64,000 nucleotides of DNA, from NCBI RefSeq assembly GCF_000975095.1, contig NZ_BBRD01000001.1:176714-240713 (forward strand), written 5' to 3'. Of this stretch, positions 35,837 to 45,263 are shown in pieces. A program made the translations under genes and the position numbers. The first letter of the stretch is position 1. Every line of letters starts with the position of its first letter. This stretch comes from Demequina aestuarii (GTDB lineage Bacteria > Actinomycetota > Actinomycetes > Actinomycetales > Demequinaceae). The notes beneath the pieces are model-generated. The model was not told the origin of the DNA. It saw only the letters and a program-made list of their open reading frames with translations, and did no database searches.

Positions 35837-37711
35837 CTACTTCTTGTCGTCTTCGTCGTCGACGATCTCGGCGTCAACGACGTCGTCGTCGGCGTCGGGC
35901 GTGGTCTCCTGGCCGTCGCCGGCCGGTGCGCCCTCGGCACCCTCGGCGCCTTCAGACTGCTGGGCGGCGTAGACCGCCTCGCCGATCTTCTGCGCCTTCT
36001 CGACGAGCACGTCGTGCTTGGCCTTGATGTCGGCCACGTCGTCGCCCTCGAGCGCCGTCTTGACGTCGGCGATCGCGGTCTTGACCTCGTCCGCGGTCTC
36101 GGCGGGAACCTTGTCCTCGTTCTCGGACAGAATCTTCTCCGTCGAGTACGCGAAGGTCTCCGCGTTGTTGCGCGTCTCGGCGTCCTCGCGGCGCTTCTTG
36201 TCCTCCTCCGCGTGCTCCTCGGCGTCCTTGACCATCTGCTCGATGTCTTCCTTGGACAGGGCCGAGCCGCCGGTCACCGTGATCGACTGCTCCTTGCCGG
36301 TGCCGCGGTCCTTGGCGCCCACGTGCACGATGCCGTTGGCGTCGATGTCGAACGTGACCTCGATCTGGGGCACGCCGCGCGGGGCCGGAGCGATGCCGCC
36401 CAGCTCGAACGTGCCGAGCATCTTGTTGTCCCGCGCGAACTGACGCTCACCCTGGTATACCTGCACCAGCACGGAAGGCTGGTTGTCCTCGGCGGTCGAG
36501 AAGACCTCCGACGACTTGGTGGGGATGGCCGTGTTGCGCTCGATGAGCGTGGTCATCACGCCGCCCTTGGTCTCGATGCCGAGGCTCAGCGGGGTGACGT
36601 CGATGAGCAGCACGTCCTTGCGCTCGCCGGAGATGACGCCGGCCTGCAGTGCGGCGCCCACGGCGACCACCTCATCGGGGTTGACGCCCTTGTTGGGCTC
36701 CTGGCCACCGGTAAGCTCCTTGACGACCTCGGTCACCGCGGGCATGCGGGTCGAGCCGCCCACGAGCACCACGTGGTCGATCTCGGACAGCTTGATGCCG
36801 GCGTCCTTGATGACCTGGTTGAAGGGTGCCTTGGTGCGCTCGAGGAGGTCCTTGGTCATCTCCTGGAACTGCGCGCGGGTGAGACGGGTGTCCAGGTGGA
36901 CGGGCCCGTTCTCTCCGATCGACAGGTACTGCAGCGAGATGTTGGTGCTGGTCGCGCTCGAGAGTTCCTTCTTGGCCTGCTCGGCTGCCTCGCGCAGGCG
37001 CTGCACCGCGGACTTGTCCTTGGCCAGGTCGATGCCCTCGGAGTTCTTGACCTCCTTGATGAGGAAGTCGACGATGCGCTGGTCCCAGTCGTCGCCGCCC
37101 AGGCGGTTGTCACCGGCGGTGGAGCGCACCTGGATCGTGGAGAACTCGTCCTCGTCCTTGCCGACCTCGAGGAGGGACACGTCGAACGTGCCGCCACCCA
37201 GGTCGAAGACCAGGATGAGCTCATCCTCCTTGCCGCGGTCGAGCCCGTAGGCGAGCGCGGCGGCGGTGGGCTCGTTGACGATGCGCTGGACCTTGAGGCC
37301 CGCGATCTCGCCGGCGTCCTTGGTGGCCTGGCGCTCGGCGTCGTTGAAGTAGGCGGGGACGGTGATGACGGCCTCGGTGACCTTCTCGCCCAGGTACTCC
37401 TCGGCGTCGCGCTTGAGCTTGCCGAGAATGCGCGCGGAGATCTCCTGTGCGTTGTACTTCTTGCCGTCGATCTCGTGCGACCAGTCGGTGCCCATGTGGC
37501 GCTTCACGGACGCGATGGTGCGGTCCACGTTGGTGACGGCCTGGCGCTTGGCGATCTCGCCGACCAGCACCTCGCCCGTCTTCGAGAACGCCACCACCGA
37601 CGGGGTGGTGCGTGCGCCCTCGGCGTTGGCGATGACGGTGGGCTCGCCACCCTCCAGGACGGTCACCACGGAGTTCGTGGTGCCCAGGTCGATGCCTACT
37701 GCTCGTGACAT
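35837..37711 (-). CDS. dnaK: Chaperone DnaK (Hsp70)
   Basis: ATP-driven protein-folding chaperone, 624 residues from the ATG at 37711 (AAGGAGG upstream). ATPase domain with [13 protein letters not shown] and [16 protein letters not shown], a substrate-binding domain from about 380 ([14 protein letters not shown]), a helical lid and a disordered acidic end. First gene of dnaK-grpE-dnaJ-hspR, with a strong promoter and two HAIR operators within 140 bases upstream. Confidence 0.98.
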   Translation of the reverse strand: MSRAVGIDLGTTNSVVTVLEGGEPTVIANAEGARTTPSVVAFSKTGEVLVGEIAKRQAVTNVDRTIASVKRHMGTDWSHEIDGKKYNAQEISARILGKLKRDAEEYLGEKVTEAVITVPAYFNDAERQATKDAGEIAGLKVQRIVNEPTAAALAYGLDRGKEDELILVFDLGGGTFDVSLLEVGKDEDEFSTIQVRSTAGDNRLGGDDWDQRIVDFLIKEVKNSEGIDLAKDKSAVQRLREAAEQAKKELSSATSTNISLQYLSIGENGPVHLDTRLTRAQFQEMTKDLLERTKAPFNQVIKDAGIKLSEIDHVVLVGGSTRMPAVTEVVKELTGGQEPNKGVNPDEVVAVGAALQAGVISGERKDVLLIDVTPLSLGIETKGGVMTTLIERNTAIPTKSSEVFSTAEDNQPSVLVQVYQGERQFARDNKMLGTFELGGIAPAPRGVPQIEVTFDIDANGIVHVGAKDRGTGKEQSITVTGGSALSKEDIEQMVKDAEEHAEEDKKRREDAETRNNAETFAYSTEKILSENEDKVPAETADEVKTAIADVKTALEGDDVADIKAKHDVLVEKAQKIGEAVYAAQQSEGAEGAEGAPAGDGQETTPDADDDVVDAEIVDDEDDKK

Positions 37712-37765
37712 TGGTGTCCTCCTTCTTGTGCGATCGTTCCGATCGCGACGTCTGCCGGCCCGCAA

Positions 37766-37786
37766 CTTGAGCCGCCTACGCTCAAG
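37766..37786. promoter_or_regulatory. HAIR operator 1 (HspR site)
   Basis: CTTGAGC-N7-GCTCAAG; the consensus is CTTGAGT-N7-ACTCAAG. It overlaps the edge of the -10 box of the dnaK promoter. Confidence 0.9.
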
Positions 37787-37812
37787 TATCCACGTGACGC
37801 GCGAGGTGTCAA
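37785..37812 (-). promoter_or_regulatory. dnaK operon promoter
   Basis: TTGACA (37812-37807), a 16-base spacer and GATACT (37790-37785) on the minus strand, placed between the two HAIR operators. Confidence 0.75.
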
Positions 37813-37827
37813 GCCGCAGGGCTCAAA

Positions 37828-37848
37828 GTTGAGTCGGTGACACTCAAC
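37828..37848. promoter_or_regulatory. HAIR operator 2 (HspR site)
   Basis: GTTGAGT-N7-ACTCAAC, upstream of the -35 box. Together with HAIR 1 it brackets the promoter. Confidence 0.88.
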
Positions 37849-37928
37849 ATTGCCGTCGGATCACCCTGTGCGCCGAGGTGCCAGGCACTGCTCGACTGGC
37901 CCGCAGGCCTGCGCGTAGCCTCCTGACC

Positions 37929-38399
37929 ATGACGACACCCGCCGATGCGGCCGCGCACTTCGCGGCCAAGCTCGCCTTCGAGACCGATCCGTCCGATGTC
38001 CACGCCGCGCTCGAGGCGGCCGATGCGCGGCTCGTGCTGGTGGACACGCGCGACCAGGCGGCCTGGGACCAGGGGCACGCCCGTGGCGCCCACCATATTC
38101 CCAAGGCGCAGCTCGCGGCGCGCATTCCCGAGGTCGCCGCGCCCGGCAGTGAGATCGTCGTGTACTGCTGGGGGCCGGGGTGCAACGGCGCGACGCGTGC
38201 CGGACTGATGGTCGCCGGGCTCGGCTACCCCGTGAAGGAGATGATCGGCGGGTTCGAGTACTGGGCTCGCGAGGGGCTCCCGGTCGACCGGGTCATCGAG
38301 GTCGAGGGTCGGCGCGTGGAAGTGGACGCGACTCGCGCCCCCGATCCGCTCACGGCTCCGGCCGCCGTCGGTGGCCAGCGCATCGCTTGCGACTGCTGA
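37929..38399 (+). CDS. Rhodanese-like sulfurtransferase domain protein
   Basis: 156-residue single rhodanese domain. It opens with an Asp-rich helix, then LVLVDTRDQAAWDQGHARGAHHIP, the family's CH2A motif, and the active loop VVYCWGPGCNGATRAG, where the first Cys should carry the persulfide. The loop is longer and lacks the classical CRxGx pattern, a variant common in uncharacterised rhodaneses. The ATG at 37929 is preferred; a GTG/CTG-led extension upstream is not convincing. It is divergent from dnaK and convergent with thiQ. Confidence 0.88.
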   Translation: MTTPADAAAHFAAKLAFETDPSDVHAALEAADARLVLVDTRDQAAWDQGHARGAHHIPKAQLAARIPEVAAPGSEIVVYCWGPGCNGATRAGLMVAGLGYPVKEMIGGFEYWAREGLPVDRVIEVEGRRVEVDATRAPDPLTAPAAVGGQRIACDC

Positions 38400-38413
38400 G
38401 GCGCGTACACGGG

Positions 38414-38484
38414 ACTCGGATCGACTGAGCGCGCTCGCCATCGCTGAGCACCCGCGGACCGCCCGAGTCGCAGATGATCCGAGT
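38414..38484. repeat. Inverted repeat ACTCGGATC/GATCCGAGT
   Basis: Nine-base arms at 38414-38422 and 38476-38484, 53 bases apart, in the 145-base gap between the convergent rhodanese and thiQ genes. It may be a weak bidirectional terminator. Confidence 0.45.
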
Positions 38485-38500
38485 GCGGTGTTCGCTCGGG

Positions 38501-38521
38501 CCGGGTGCCGGGTGCCGGGTG
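38501..38521. repeat. Three tandem copies of CCGGGTG
   Basis: 7-base unit repeated three times exactly in the gap between the convergent rhodanese and thiQ genes. Short and possibly length-variable. Confidence 0.8.
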
Positions 38522-38544
38522 TAGGACGGGATGGGCCGACCGGC

Positions 38545-39195
38545 CTACAGGAGTCGCCCATCCTCCATCTGGACCACACGGTGCGCGATGGACGCCGCCT
38601 CGTCTGGGTCATGGGTGACGAGGATTGCTGTGGTGCCGGCCGCAAGCAGGATGCTCTTGACCTCGCCCGCCAGTCGCGCCCTGAGGCTCGCGTCGAGGGA
38701 CGAGAGCGGCTCGTCCAGCGCGAGCAGCCGTGGGCGTGGGGCGAGGGATCGGGCGAGGGCCACGCGCTGTCGCTGGCCTCCCGAGAGATCGGTGACTGGT
38801 CGCTCCTCGTAACCGGTGAGGCCCACCATCTCGAGCAGCCCGGCGACTCGTTCCTCACGCTCGGCGGCAGGGGTGCGCTGCATCTCGAGTCCGAACGAGA
38901 CGTTGCCGGCCACCGTGCGGTGGGGGAACAGCTGGCCGTCCTGGAACACCATGCCGAACTGGCGGCGGTGCACCGGCATGGCGGTGAGGTCCTCGCCTTC
39001 CCAGTGCACGGCGCCCGATGCGGGAGGCACGGTGCCGATGATCGCGCCCAGCAATGAGGACTTGCCGCATCCGGATGGGCCGAGCAGCGCGAGGATCTCT
39101 CCGCGTTCGACCGTCAGCGACACAGAGTCGACCGCCACCACCGGCGGTCGCCCCGGGTACGTCACGGTCACGTCCCTCACGTCGAGTCCTGTCAC
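38545..39195 (-). CDS. thiQ: Thiamine ABC transporter ATP-binding protein
   Basis: 216-residue ATPase of a PotA/ThiQ-type importer. Walker A GPSGCGKSSLL, Q-loop FQDGQLFPH, signature LSGGQRQRVALARSL, Walker B LLALDEPLSSLD and the H-loop TILVTHDPDEA-type motif are all present. The GTG start at 39195 overlaps the thiP stop (GTGA). It is the last gene of thiBPQ; the thiamine substrate follows from the TPP riboswitch and from the binding protein upstream. Confidence 0.93.
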   Translation of the reverse strand: MTGLDVRDVTVTYPGRPPVVAVDSVSLTVERGEILALLGPSGCGKSSLLGAIIGTVPPASGAVHWEGEDLTAMPVHRRQFGMVFQDGQLFPHRTVAGNVSFGLEMQRTPAAEREERVAGLLEMVGLTGYEERPVTDLSGGQRQRVALARSLAPRPRLLALDEPLSSLDASLRARLAGEVKSILLAAGTTAILVTHDPDEAASIAHRVVQMEDGRLL

Positions 39196-40832
39196 AGGTC
39201 CGCTCCCACCTGGGTCCGCAGACCCTCCGACGCCATCATGACGGCTGCGGTCATGGCCGCGAGCACCACCGCGGCCGCGAACGCCATGCCGATGCTCTCG
39301 ATCCCTGGGCGGCCCAGCAGGCGATAGATCGCCGTGGTGAGCGTGGGGTGGTCCGGGCGGGCCACGAAGGTCGTGGCACCGAACTCCCCCAGGGCGATCG
39401 CGAAGCCGAATCCTGCAGCCAGCCCGAATGGTCTTGTGAGCAGCGGCCAATCCACGGTGCGCCACACCCGCCACGGAGAGGCGCCCAGGGTCCCGGCCGC
39501 CGCCCGCATCTGCGGGGAGATTCCGCGGGAGGCGGGCACCAGGGTGCGCGCCACGAGCGGCAGGGCGACGACCGCCTGGGCGATCGGCACGAGCCACCAC
39601 GAGCCGCGCAGGTCGACCCCCAGCACGGAGCGGTTCAGCGTCAGCAGCATTCCCAGGCCCACCACCACCGCACTCACGCCGAGCGGAAGCATCACCACGG
39701 AGTCGAGCAGCGTGGACCGCCCCGTGCGCCGTGTCAGGAGCGCGGCGACGATGAGTCCCAGCCCGGTGGCGATCGCCGTGGCGACAGACGCCGCCACCAT
39801 GGAGTTGACGGCTGCCTGCCACATCGGCACCGGAAGCCCGCCGAGGCCCGACTCGGTCAGCAGCGCCGCGTAGTGGTCGAGTCCGTAGCCATCGGCGGTG
39901 CGCAGGGACCGCTCGACCAGCGCCCACATGGGCGTGGCGAGCACCGCCGCGAGCACCGCCAGGATCCCCGCCACCACCCAGCGGTCGCGGCCCCCCGGCG
40001 AGCGGGTGCCGTCGAGCCGGCGCGTGCCCAGCGAGCGCTCGCGGCGGCGCCTCGCCCACTCGGCGCCGCCAAGCGCGAGGGCGACGAACATGAGCTGCAG
40101 CAGCGACAGCACCGCCGCGGCGCGCAGGTCGAGGAACTGGTTCACCTGCAGGTAGATCTCGGTCTCGACGGTGCGCACGCGAGTGCCGCCGAGCACCAGC
40201 ACGACCCCGAAGGAGGTGGCGCAGAACAGGAACACCACTGCCGCAGCAGAGCCGATGGCCGGGGCGAGGGCGGGCAGGGTGACGTGAGCGAACGCGCGGC
40301 GACGGTCGGCGCCCAAGGTGCGGGCCGCATCGGCCGTCGAGGGGTCCAGGCCCGCCCAGGTGCCGCCGACGACGCGGATCACCACCGCGACGTTGTAGAA
40401 CACGAGGGCCGCGGCGATCGCGGTCGCCGACTGGTCGATTCCCAGCCCTCCCAGCGGTCCGGAACGCCCCAACAGCGCCGTGAAGGCGGCGGCGACCACC
40501 ACGGTAGGGAGCACGAACGGCACGGCGGCCATGGCCCGCACCGCCCGCTGACCGGGCCACCGCAGCCGGTAGAGGGCGTACGCGCCCGGAAGGCCCAGCG
40601 CGAGGGACCCCGCCGTTCCGGCCGCCGCAAGTGCGAGCGTGGTGACCACCGCATCGGCCGTCCGCGATGACGCGACCACGTCGGCAAGGCCGCCCAGGTC
40701 GAAGCCGCCGTCGAACAGCCCGCGGCCCAGGACGGCGACGAGCGGCCACAGGAAGAACAGGCCGAGGAACGCGAGGGGCACCGCAGCGAGCGCCCACCAC
40801 CTCAGCGAGTGGTGGAGCCGGGCGGCCCTCAA
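39192..40832 (-). CDS. thiP: Thiamine ABC transporter permease
   Basis: 546-residue double permease with about twelve membrane segments and two EAA loops, one in each half (DAARTLGADRRRAF and RAAAGTLGASPWRVW), as in ThiP and AfuB-type permeases. I place the start at TTG 40832, with AGGA 5 bases upstream, because the open frame beyond it overlaps thiB out of frame; there is no ATG or GTG in the region. The gap to thiB is 19 bases. Confidence 0.9.
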   Translation of the reverse strand: MRAARLHHSLRWWALAAVPLAFLGLFFLWPLVAVLGRGLFDGGFDLGGLADVVASSRTADAVVTTLALAAAGTAGSLALGLPGAYALYRLRWPGQRAVRAMAAVPFVLPTVVVAAAFTALLGRSGPLGGLGIDQSATAIAAALVFYNVAVVIRVVGGTWAGLDPSTADAARTLGADRRRAFAHVTLPALAPAIGSAAAVVFLFCATSFGVVLVLGGTRVRTVETEIYLQVNQFLDLRAAAVLSLLQLMFVALALGGAEWARRRRERSLGTRRLDGTRSPGGRDRWVVAGILAVLAAVLATPMWALVERSLRTADGYGLDHYAALLTESGLGGLPVPMWQAAVNSMVAASVATAIATGLGLIVAALLTRRTGRSTLLDSVVMLPLGVSAVVVGLGMLLTLNRSVLGVDLRGSWWLVPIAQAVVALPLVARTLVPASRGISPQMRAAAGTLGASPWRVWRTVDWPLLTRPFGLAAGFGFAIALGEFGATTFVARPDHPTLTTAIYRLLGRPGIESIGMAFAAAVVLAAMTAAVMMASEGLRTQVGADL

Positions 40833-40851
40833 CGCGTTCCTCGTGCCTGGG

Positions 40852-41964
40852 CTAGTCGATGACGATCGCGGTCCAGGCGTCGATCCAGGCGTCCCGGTTC
40901 GCCGAGATCGTCTCGGGGTCCATCGTGTGGGGGTCGTCGGCGAGAGGCGCGAACTCGGCCCACTCGGCGGGAACCTCGACCTGCGTCGACACGGGGTAGA
41001 CGTACATATTCTCGGGAACGGACGCCTGGAACTCGTCCGAGAGCATCCAGTCGACAACGGCCTGGCCGCCCTCCGGGTTGGCCGCGCCCTCGAGGACGCC
41101 CGCGTACTCGACCTGACGGAAGCACGTGTCGAGCAGCGCCGCGGTGGTGGGCTCGCCGTCGATCACCTCGGACGGAGGTGAGGACGCGTAGCTCAGCACC
41201 ACCGGGTAGTCGCCTCCATAGTTGGGAGCGGAGAAGTCGACGAAGTAGGTGTCGGACCAGGACGACGTCACCCGCAGGTCGTTGTCCGTCAGCGCGCGCC
41301 AGTAGTCCTCCCAGCCGTCCTCGCCGAACTCGGAGACCGTCGCGAGCAGGAACGCCAAGCCGGGCGACGAGGTCGCGGGGTTCGTGACCGACATGACGCC
41401 GTTGTACTGCGGGTCGGCGAGGAACCCGAGTCCCGCGGGGACCTCGAGGCCCGACTCCTCGAACCAGCCGATGTCGTAGTTGAGGCAGACATCGGAGTAG
41501 TCGATCGCGGTGAGCGCCTGCGAGCCTGCGACCGCGTACTCGGAGGCGTCCGAGGCCGCCGGGGCGCCGGACTCGTAGTCGGCGAACACACCCTCGTCGA
41601 TCGCTCGCGACGCAAAGGTGTTGTCGACCCCGAACACGACGTCTCCCAGCGGCGCGTCCTTGGTGAGGATCAGCTGGTTGACGAGCACGCCGGCGTCGCC
41701 GGGCTGCACGAACGTGACCTCGAGACCGGACTCCTCCTCGAACGCGGCCAAGACGTCGTCTGGAACCGCGAAGCTGTCGTGCGTCACGACGGTGACGGCC
41801 GAGGCATCGGCGGAGGGCGACTCGGAGCTGCTGGAGGAATCGGTGGGGGCATCGCTGGGCTGCCCGGTCGGCTCGGCGGCGTCGCCGTCATCGGACGAGC
41901 ACGCCGCAAGGGCGAGGGTGGACGTGGCGACCGCCAGGATGGCGGTGGTGCGCAGTGCACGCAT
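40852..41964 (-). CDS. thiB: Thiamine-binding lipoprotein of ABC importer
   Basis: Extracytoplasmic solute-binding protein, 370 residues. Signal MRALRTTAILAVATSTLALA then lipobox ALAACSS, a Ser/Glu-rich linker, and the ThiB/iron-type type II binding fold (VTVVTHDSFAVPDDVLAAF, NYDIGWFEESG, SWSDTYFVDFS). The ATG at 41964 has GGGAGG 8 bases upstream. First gene of thiBPQ, directly under a TPP riboswitch, so it should be shut off when thiamine pyrophosphate is plentiful. Confidence 0.93.
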   Translation of the reverse strand: MRALRTTAILAVATSTLALAACSSDDGDAAEPTGQPSDAPTDSSSSSESPSADASAVTVVTHDSFAVPDDVLAAFEEESGLEVTFVQPGDAGVLVNQLILTKDAPLGDVVFGVDNTFASRAIDEGVFADYESGAPAASDASEYAVAGSQALTAIDYSDVCLNYDIGWFEESGLEVPAGLGFLADPQYNGVMSVTNPATSSPGLAFLLATVSEFGEDGWEDYWRALTDNDLRVTSSWSDTYFVDFSAPNYGGDYPVVLSYASSPPSEVIDGEPTTAALLDTCFRQVEYAGVLEGAANPEGGQAVVDWMLSDEFQASVPENMYVYPVSTQVEVPAEWAEFAPLADDPHTMDPETISANRDAWIDAWTAIVID

Positions 41965-42002
41965 CTGTGGAACCTCCCACACGTAGGAGGGGACGAGTCT
42001 CG

Positions 42003-42100
42003 ACTCCCTACGCCGGCATCACCCGGATCAGGTTCGAGGGTCTGCGGCTGTTCCGCACTCTCAGCGCCCTCATCCCTTGCGGGAGGCGCTCCCCTGTCGT
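42003..42100 (-). ncRNA. TPP riboswitch (THI element)
   Basis: On the minus strand: the 5' P1 part CAGGGGAGCGCC, the conserved GCGCTGAGAGTGCGG pyrimidine-sensing arm, then ACCCTCGAACCTGATCCGGG, and TGCCGGCGTAGGGAG closing P1. It ends 39 bases before the thiB ATG, so ligand binding most likely hides the ribosome site. Edges are set by P1 pairing. Confidence 0.96.
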
Positions 42101-42149
42101 TGTCCCGTCAGCATACCGCCGATGCGCTGCCGTGAGGTGTGCTTCCGAG

Positions 42150-43073
42150 TCAGTTGAGGGCGAGTGAATCGAGAGCGGACTCCACGGCCTCGATGCCCGA
42201 GCCCGTCGTGGCGGAGCCAAGTGTGTAGGCGAGGACCTGGCTGCTTCCTTCGACAACCACGCCGACCGCGTTTGGCCACGTGTCGCCGTAGAGCGGGAAC
42301 TCGTATTCCGCGACATAGCCGGAGTATCCGCCACCAGTCACGACCGGGCCCTCGGCCAAGATTTTCGTGCCCTCGATATCGAAGGTCAGGTTTGCGATAA
42401 AACTCTGCGCTTCGAGGCGCGCAGACGACGCCCCTCCCACATCCGGCACGCTGATCACGATCATCACCGTGCTGTCTGCCTCGAGGTCGCCATCGATCAA
42501 CCACGCGCCATCAAACGAGGCGCCAACCACTCCCCGCGCAGCCATATCCGCCTCCATTGCCTGGCCATCGACATATTCCTCGACGTTGCCCCAGGCGGGG
42601 TCGAACTTGATTGTTCCGGCGCCGCCCATCACGGGGGTTGCGCTCCAGCCCGTCCGCTCCTCCCCTTCGAGGGCTCTCGCGTTGGGGTCGGCGTTGAGAG
42701 CCGCAGTCGCAGCATCTTCCAGGCGTGGCACGACTAGGGCGATAGCGGCGATTCCCCCCACCACGAGGGTCACCACGCTGGCAAGAATGCCCGCGACTGC
42801 CTTGCGTGACAGGCCTCGGCCCTTGGCCGGGGCCTGGGTGGACGCCTGCCCAGCGGTCCACTGCGCGCCGTCCCAGTAGCGGTGTTTGGTCGAGTCCGAA
42901 GGATCGGTGTACCAGCCGGCGACCGCCGCACGGGCGGGTGCGGGCTGGGCTGAGGGTGGCGCCGCATAGCCGGCGGAGGGTGGCGCCGCGAGTGCGGTCT
43001 CGGGGGTCTCGGGAGGGGCCGCGGAGGGATTGGCCTCCGGCCGATGGCGATCGTCCGGTCGCTGGTCCGTCAT
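42150..43073 (-). CDS. DUF2510 domain membrane protein
   Basis: 307-residue protein. A Pro/Ala-rich start leads to a DUF2510 motif (AGWYTDPSDSTKHRYWDGAQW, about residues 52-72), then one membrane helix (AVAGILASVVTLVVGGIAAIA, about 91-113) and an exported domain of about 190 residues with no recognised fold. DUF2510 is a short actinobacterial module of unknown function on the cytoplasmic side. Base use is visibly more AT-rich than in the neighbours. The ATG is at 43073. It is followed on the other side by the thi operon leader. Confidence 0.8.
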   Translation of the reverse strand: MTDQRPDDRHRPEANPSAAPPETPETALAAPPSAGYAAPPSAQPAPARAAVAGWYTDPSDSTKHRYWDGAQWTAGQASTQAPAKGRGLSRKAVAGILASVVTLVVGGIAAIALVVPRLEDAATAALNADPNARALEGEERTGWSATPVMGGAGTIKFDPAWGNVEEYVDGQAMEADMAARGVVGASFDGAWLIDGDLEADSTVMIVISVPDVGGASSARLEAQSFIANLTFDIEGTKILAEGPVVTGGGYSGYVAEYEFPLYGDTWPNAVGVVVEGSSQVLAYTLGSATTGSGIEAVESALDSLALN

Positions 43074-43179
43074 CGTGTCCCCACCCTCATCGCTTGGCGG
43101 GGAGCCTAGCAGGGCACATGCTCGTCGTCGGGCCTGTGTGACGGTGTCAACAGTGGGAGGGGGTGCCTCTCCGCCTTGC

Positions 43180-43755
43180 CTAAATGTCGGTGCGGTGGAA
43201 GTTCTGGAAGCTGCGGCTCGCCGTGGGGCCGCGCTGGCCGCGGTAGCGCGAACCGTATTTGCCGGAGCCGTACGGGTGCTCCGCGGCGGAGGACAGCTGG
43301 AAGAAGCACAGCTGGCCGATCTTCATGCCCGGCCACAGATTGATCGGCAGCGTCGCGGTGTTCGACAGCTCGAGCGTGACGTTGCCCTCGAAGCCCGGGT
43401 CGATGAAGCCAGCGGTCGAGTGCGTGAGCAGTCCGAGCCGACCGAGTGAAGACTTGCCCTCGAGCCGCGCCGCGATGTCGTCCGGCAGGGTGACCGACTC
43501 GAAGGTCGAGCCCAGCACGAACTCGCCCGGGTGCAGCACGAACGGACGGTCGTCGTCGACCTCGATGAGCCGGGTGAGGTCGGGCTGCTCCACCGACGGG
43601 TCGATCGCCGCGTACTTGTGGTTGTCGAAGATGCGGAAGAACTTGTCGAGCCGCACGTCGATCGACGACGGCTGGATCATGTCGGGCTCGTAGGGGTCGA
43701 GGGCGACGCGTCCGGAGTCGATCTGGGCGCGGATGTCGCGGTCGGAGAGCAGCAT
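43180..43755 (-). CDS. dcd: dCTP deaminase, probably bifunctional (dUMP-forming)
   Basis: Converts dCTP to dUTP and, in the bifunctional form, on to dUMP for thymidylate synthesis. 191 residues. Core motif [20 protein letters not shown] is nearly the same as in the bifunctional mycobacterial enzyme, with the catalytic Glu in [13 protein letters not shown]; the end [14 protein letters not shown] also fits. With nrdAB it belongs to deoxynucleotide supply. It stands alone, 29 bases from the end of the glycosyltransferase gene. Confidence 0.96.
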   Translation of the reverse strand: MLLSDRDIRAQIDSGRVALDPYEPDMIQPSSIDVRLDKFFRIFDNHKYAAIDPSVEQPDLTRLIEVDDDRPFVLHPGEFVLGSTFESVTLPDDIAARLEGKSSLGRLGLLTHSTAGFIDPGFEGNVTLELSNTATLPINLWPGMKIGQLCFFQLSSAAEHPYGSGKYGSRYRGQRGPTASRSFQNFHRTDI

Positions 43756-43784
43756 GGGGACAACCTACCGCGAGCGGTGCCAAG

Positions 43785-45263
43785 CTACGCCGAGATGCCC
43801 AAGTGCCGTTCCAACCGGGAGTAGACCGCGTTGAGCACATCGACCTGAGCGTCCCAGTGATAGGAGTGAATCAACTCTGGGCGCGACGCGATGCGAGCCC
43901 TGAAACCATCGTGGTGACGCACCAGCATCCGAGCCTTCCAAACGAAATCGGTAATGCTGCCTGCTTCGTAGACAGCTCCGAGACGAAGATCGCGCACAAG
44001 CTCGGCTTGCGCTGCGGTGTCGCTGGTAAGGATCGGCAGCGTCGCCTGAAGGTACTCGCAGAACTTGTTCGTGATGGCCACTTCGTGGTTCGGCGTGTGG
44101 TGCAGGGTCGAGAGTCCGATGGTCGCGCGCGCCACATAGGCAGGAACAAGGCGCGGATCCACGAAGTCAACGATGTGCAGCCGAGCCGCCACCCCCAACC
44201 GGTAGGCCAGGTTGAGGTGGCCTTGTACGACCTTGTTGATCCTGTTCGTGACGAGGACCAGATGGGTATCCGTCATGTGCTGCAGCGCATACACCGCGGT
44301 CTCGACTCCGCGTGCCGCGTTGATTCCACCCACGTACACCATCACCGGTGCGTCCCGGACACGTGCGCGATCACGAATGTCTTCGAACCCGGCTGGGGGA
44401 TCGATGACGAGGGGAGCGTTCAGCACCACCGCCGGGGTTTCATCGAGGTCGTAGTCGCGGGCGAGGAGTCGGGCGAGTCGTGGCGACACAGTGATGATGG
44501 CGTCCGCGCGGCCAATGAACTCCCGCTCCAGGTCGACGTAGGCCGCCCGAAGTCGTGGGTCGAGGTGCGTCAGACCAATGATGTACTCGTGCGCATCGTA
44601 GACAAGTGCGACTCGTCTTCCTCGCGCGGCTGCGCGGTCCACGGCGCGCGCCGCTATCGCGAGCATGAAGACGTCGTGCACGTGAATTACGTCAGGCTCA
44701 AAGGAGTCGAGGGCGTCGGAGAGTTCCGCCTCATCATGCGTGATTCGCGGGAGTTCGTCACGCCACGAGAAGCGAAGGTCTCCGAAGTAGACATCGAGCT
44801 CCCCTGCTGCGACCAACGGATCGTCGAATCTCGCGTCGAACGAGTCTTGGATATCGATGTGCGGTCGTCGAAGCGCTAGCCACTGGTTTCCGAGGGCCGC
44901 CATGGTCCTCCTCGCCAGCCCTCGAACGCCCCGGCCTTGTCGGGCCCAGCGCCGCCACGCCCGCACTTGCCTCTCAGCACGAACAACCTGCGATGCCGTG
45001 CGGTAGTACGGCCGGAACACGAGCGACATGCCAAACCACGGAAGCTTCTGTCGCCGTTGCATGCGCGTTGTAGGTGGGACGTAGCCCTCAGGCACCCCGG
45101 CTACGGTGACAGGGCAGCCGTGTATTGCGGTCTCGTACGACTCACGTTCGGTCGTGCTTCCAAACGCATGCACCAGATGCCCAGCCCCTAGTGCCGCATC
45201 GATGTACTTGAGCACTCGGGCGTCTATCTGAATGTCGTTGCCCGCGAGATAGGCGATCTTCAC
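43785..45263 (-). CDS. Family 4-type glycosyltransferase
   Basis: 492-residue GT-B fold enzyme. The N-terminal domain begins KIAYLAGNDIQIDARVLKYI; the middle has DVIHVHDVFMLAIA and LVYDAHEYIIG; the C-terminal nucleotide-sugar domain has VMVYVGGINAARGVE and the donor region NHEVAITNKFCEYLQATLPI, where the usual E-x7-E is modified. It probably adds a sugar to a capsule or teichoic-type glycan at the membrane. It starts with a four-base overlap to the upstream glycosyltransferase-like gene. Base composition is lower in GC than the core genes, which fits acquired glycan DNA. Confidence 0.87.
   Translation of the reverse strand: MKIAYLAGNDIQIDARVLKYIDAALGAGHLVHAFGSTTERESYETAIHGCPVTVAGVPEGYVPPTTRMQRRQKLPWFGMSLVFRPYYRTASQVVRAERQVRAWRRWARQGRGVRGLARRTMAALGNQWLALRRPHIDIQDSFDARFDDPLVAAGELDVYFGDLRFSWRDELPRITHDEAELSDALDSFEPDVIHVHDVFMLAIAARAVDRAAARGRRVALVYDAHEYIIGLTHLDPRLRAAYVDLEREFIGRADAIITVSPRLARLLARDYDLDETPAVVLNAPLVIDPPAGFEDIRDRARVRDAPVMVYVGGINAARGVETAVYALQHMTDTHLVLVTNRINKVVQGHLNLAYRLGVAARLHIVDFVDPRLVPAYVARATIGLSTLHHTPNHEVAITNKFCEYLQATLPILTSDTAAQAELVRDLRLGAVYEAGSITDFVWKARMLVRHHDGFRARIASRPELIHSYHWDAQVDVLNAVYSRLERHLGISA

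Noticed and set aside
35231-37708. Open frame of 825 codons on the plus strand
   Set aside because: Complementary to dnaK and grpE; no family motif and no ribosome site.
38501-38521. CRISPR-like repeats
   Set aside because: Three adjacent 7-base units without spacers; no cas genes in the window.
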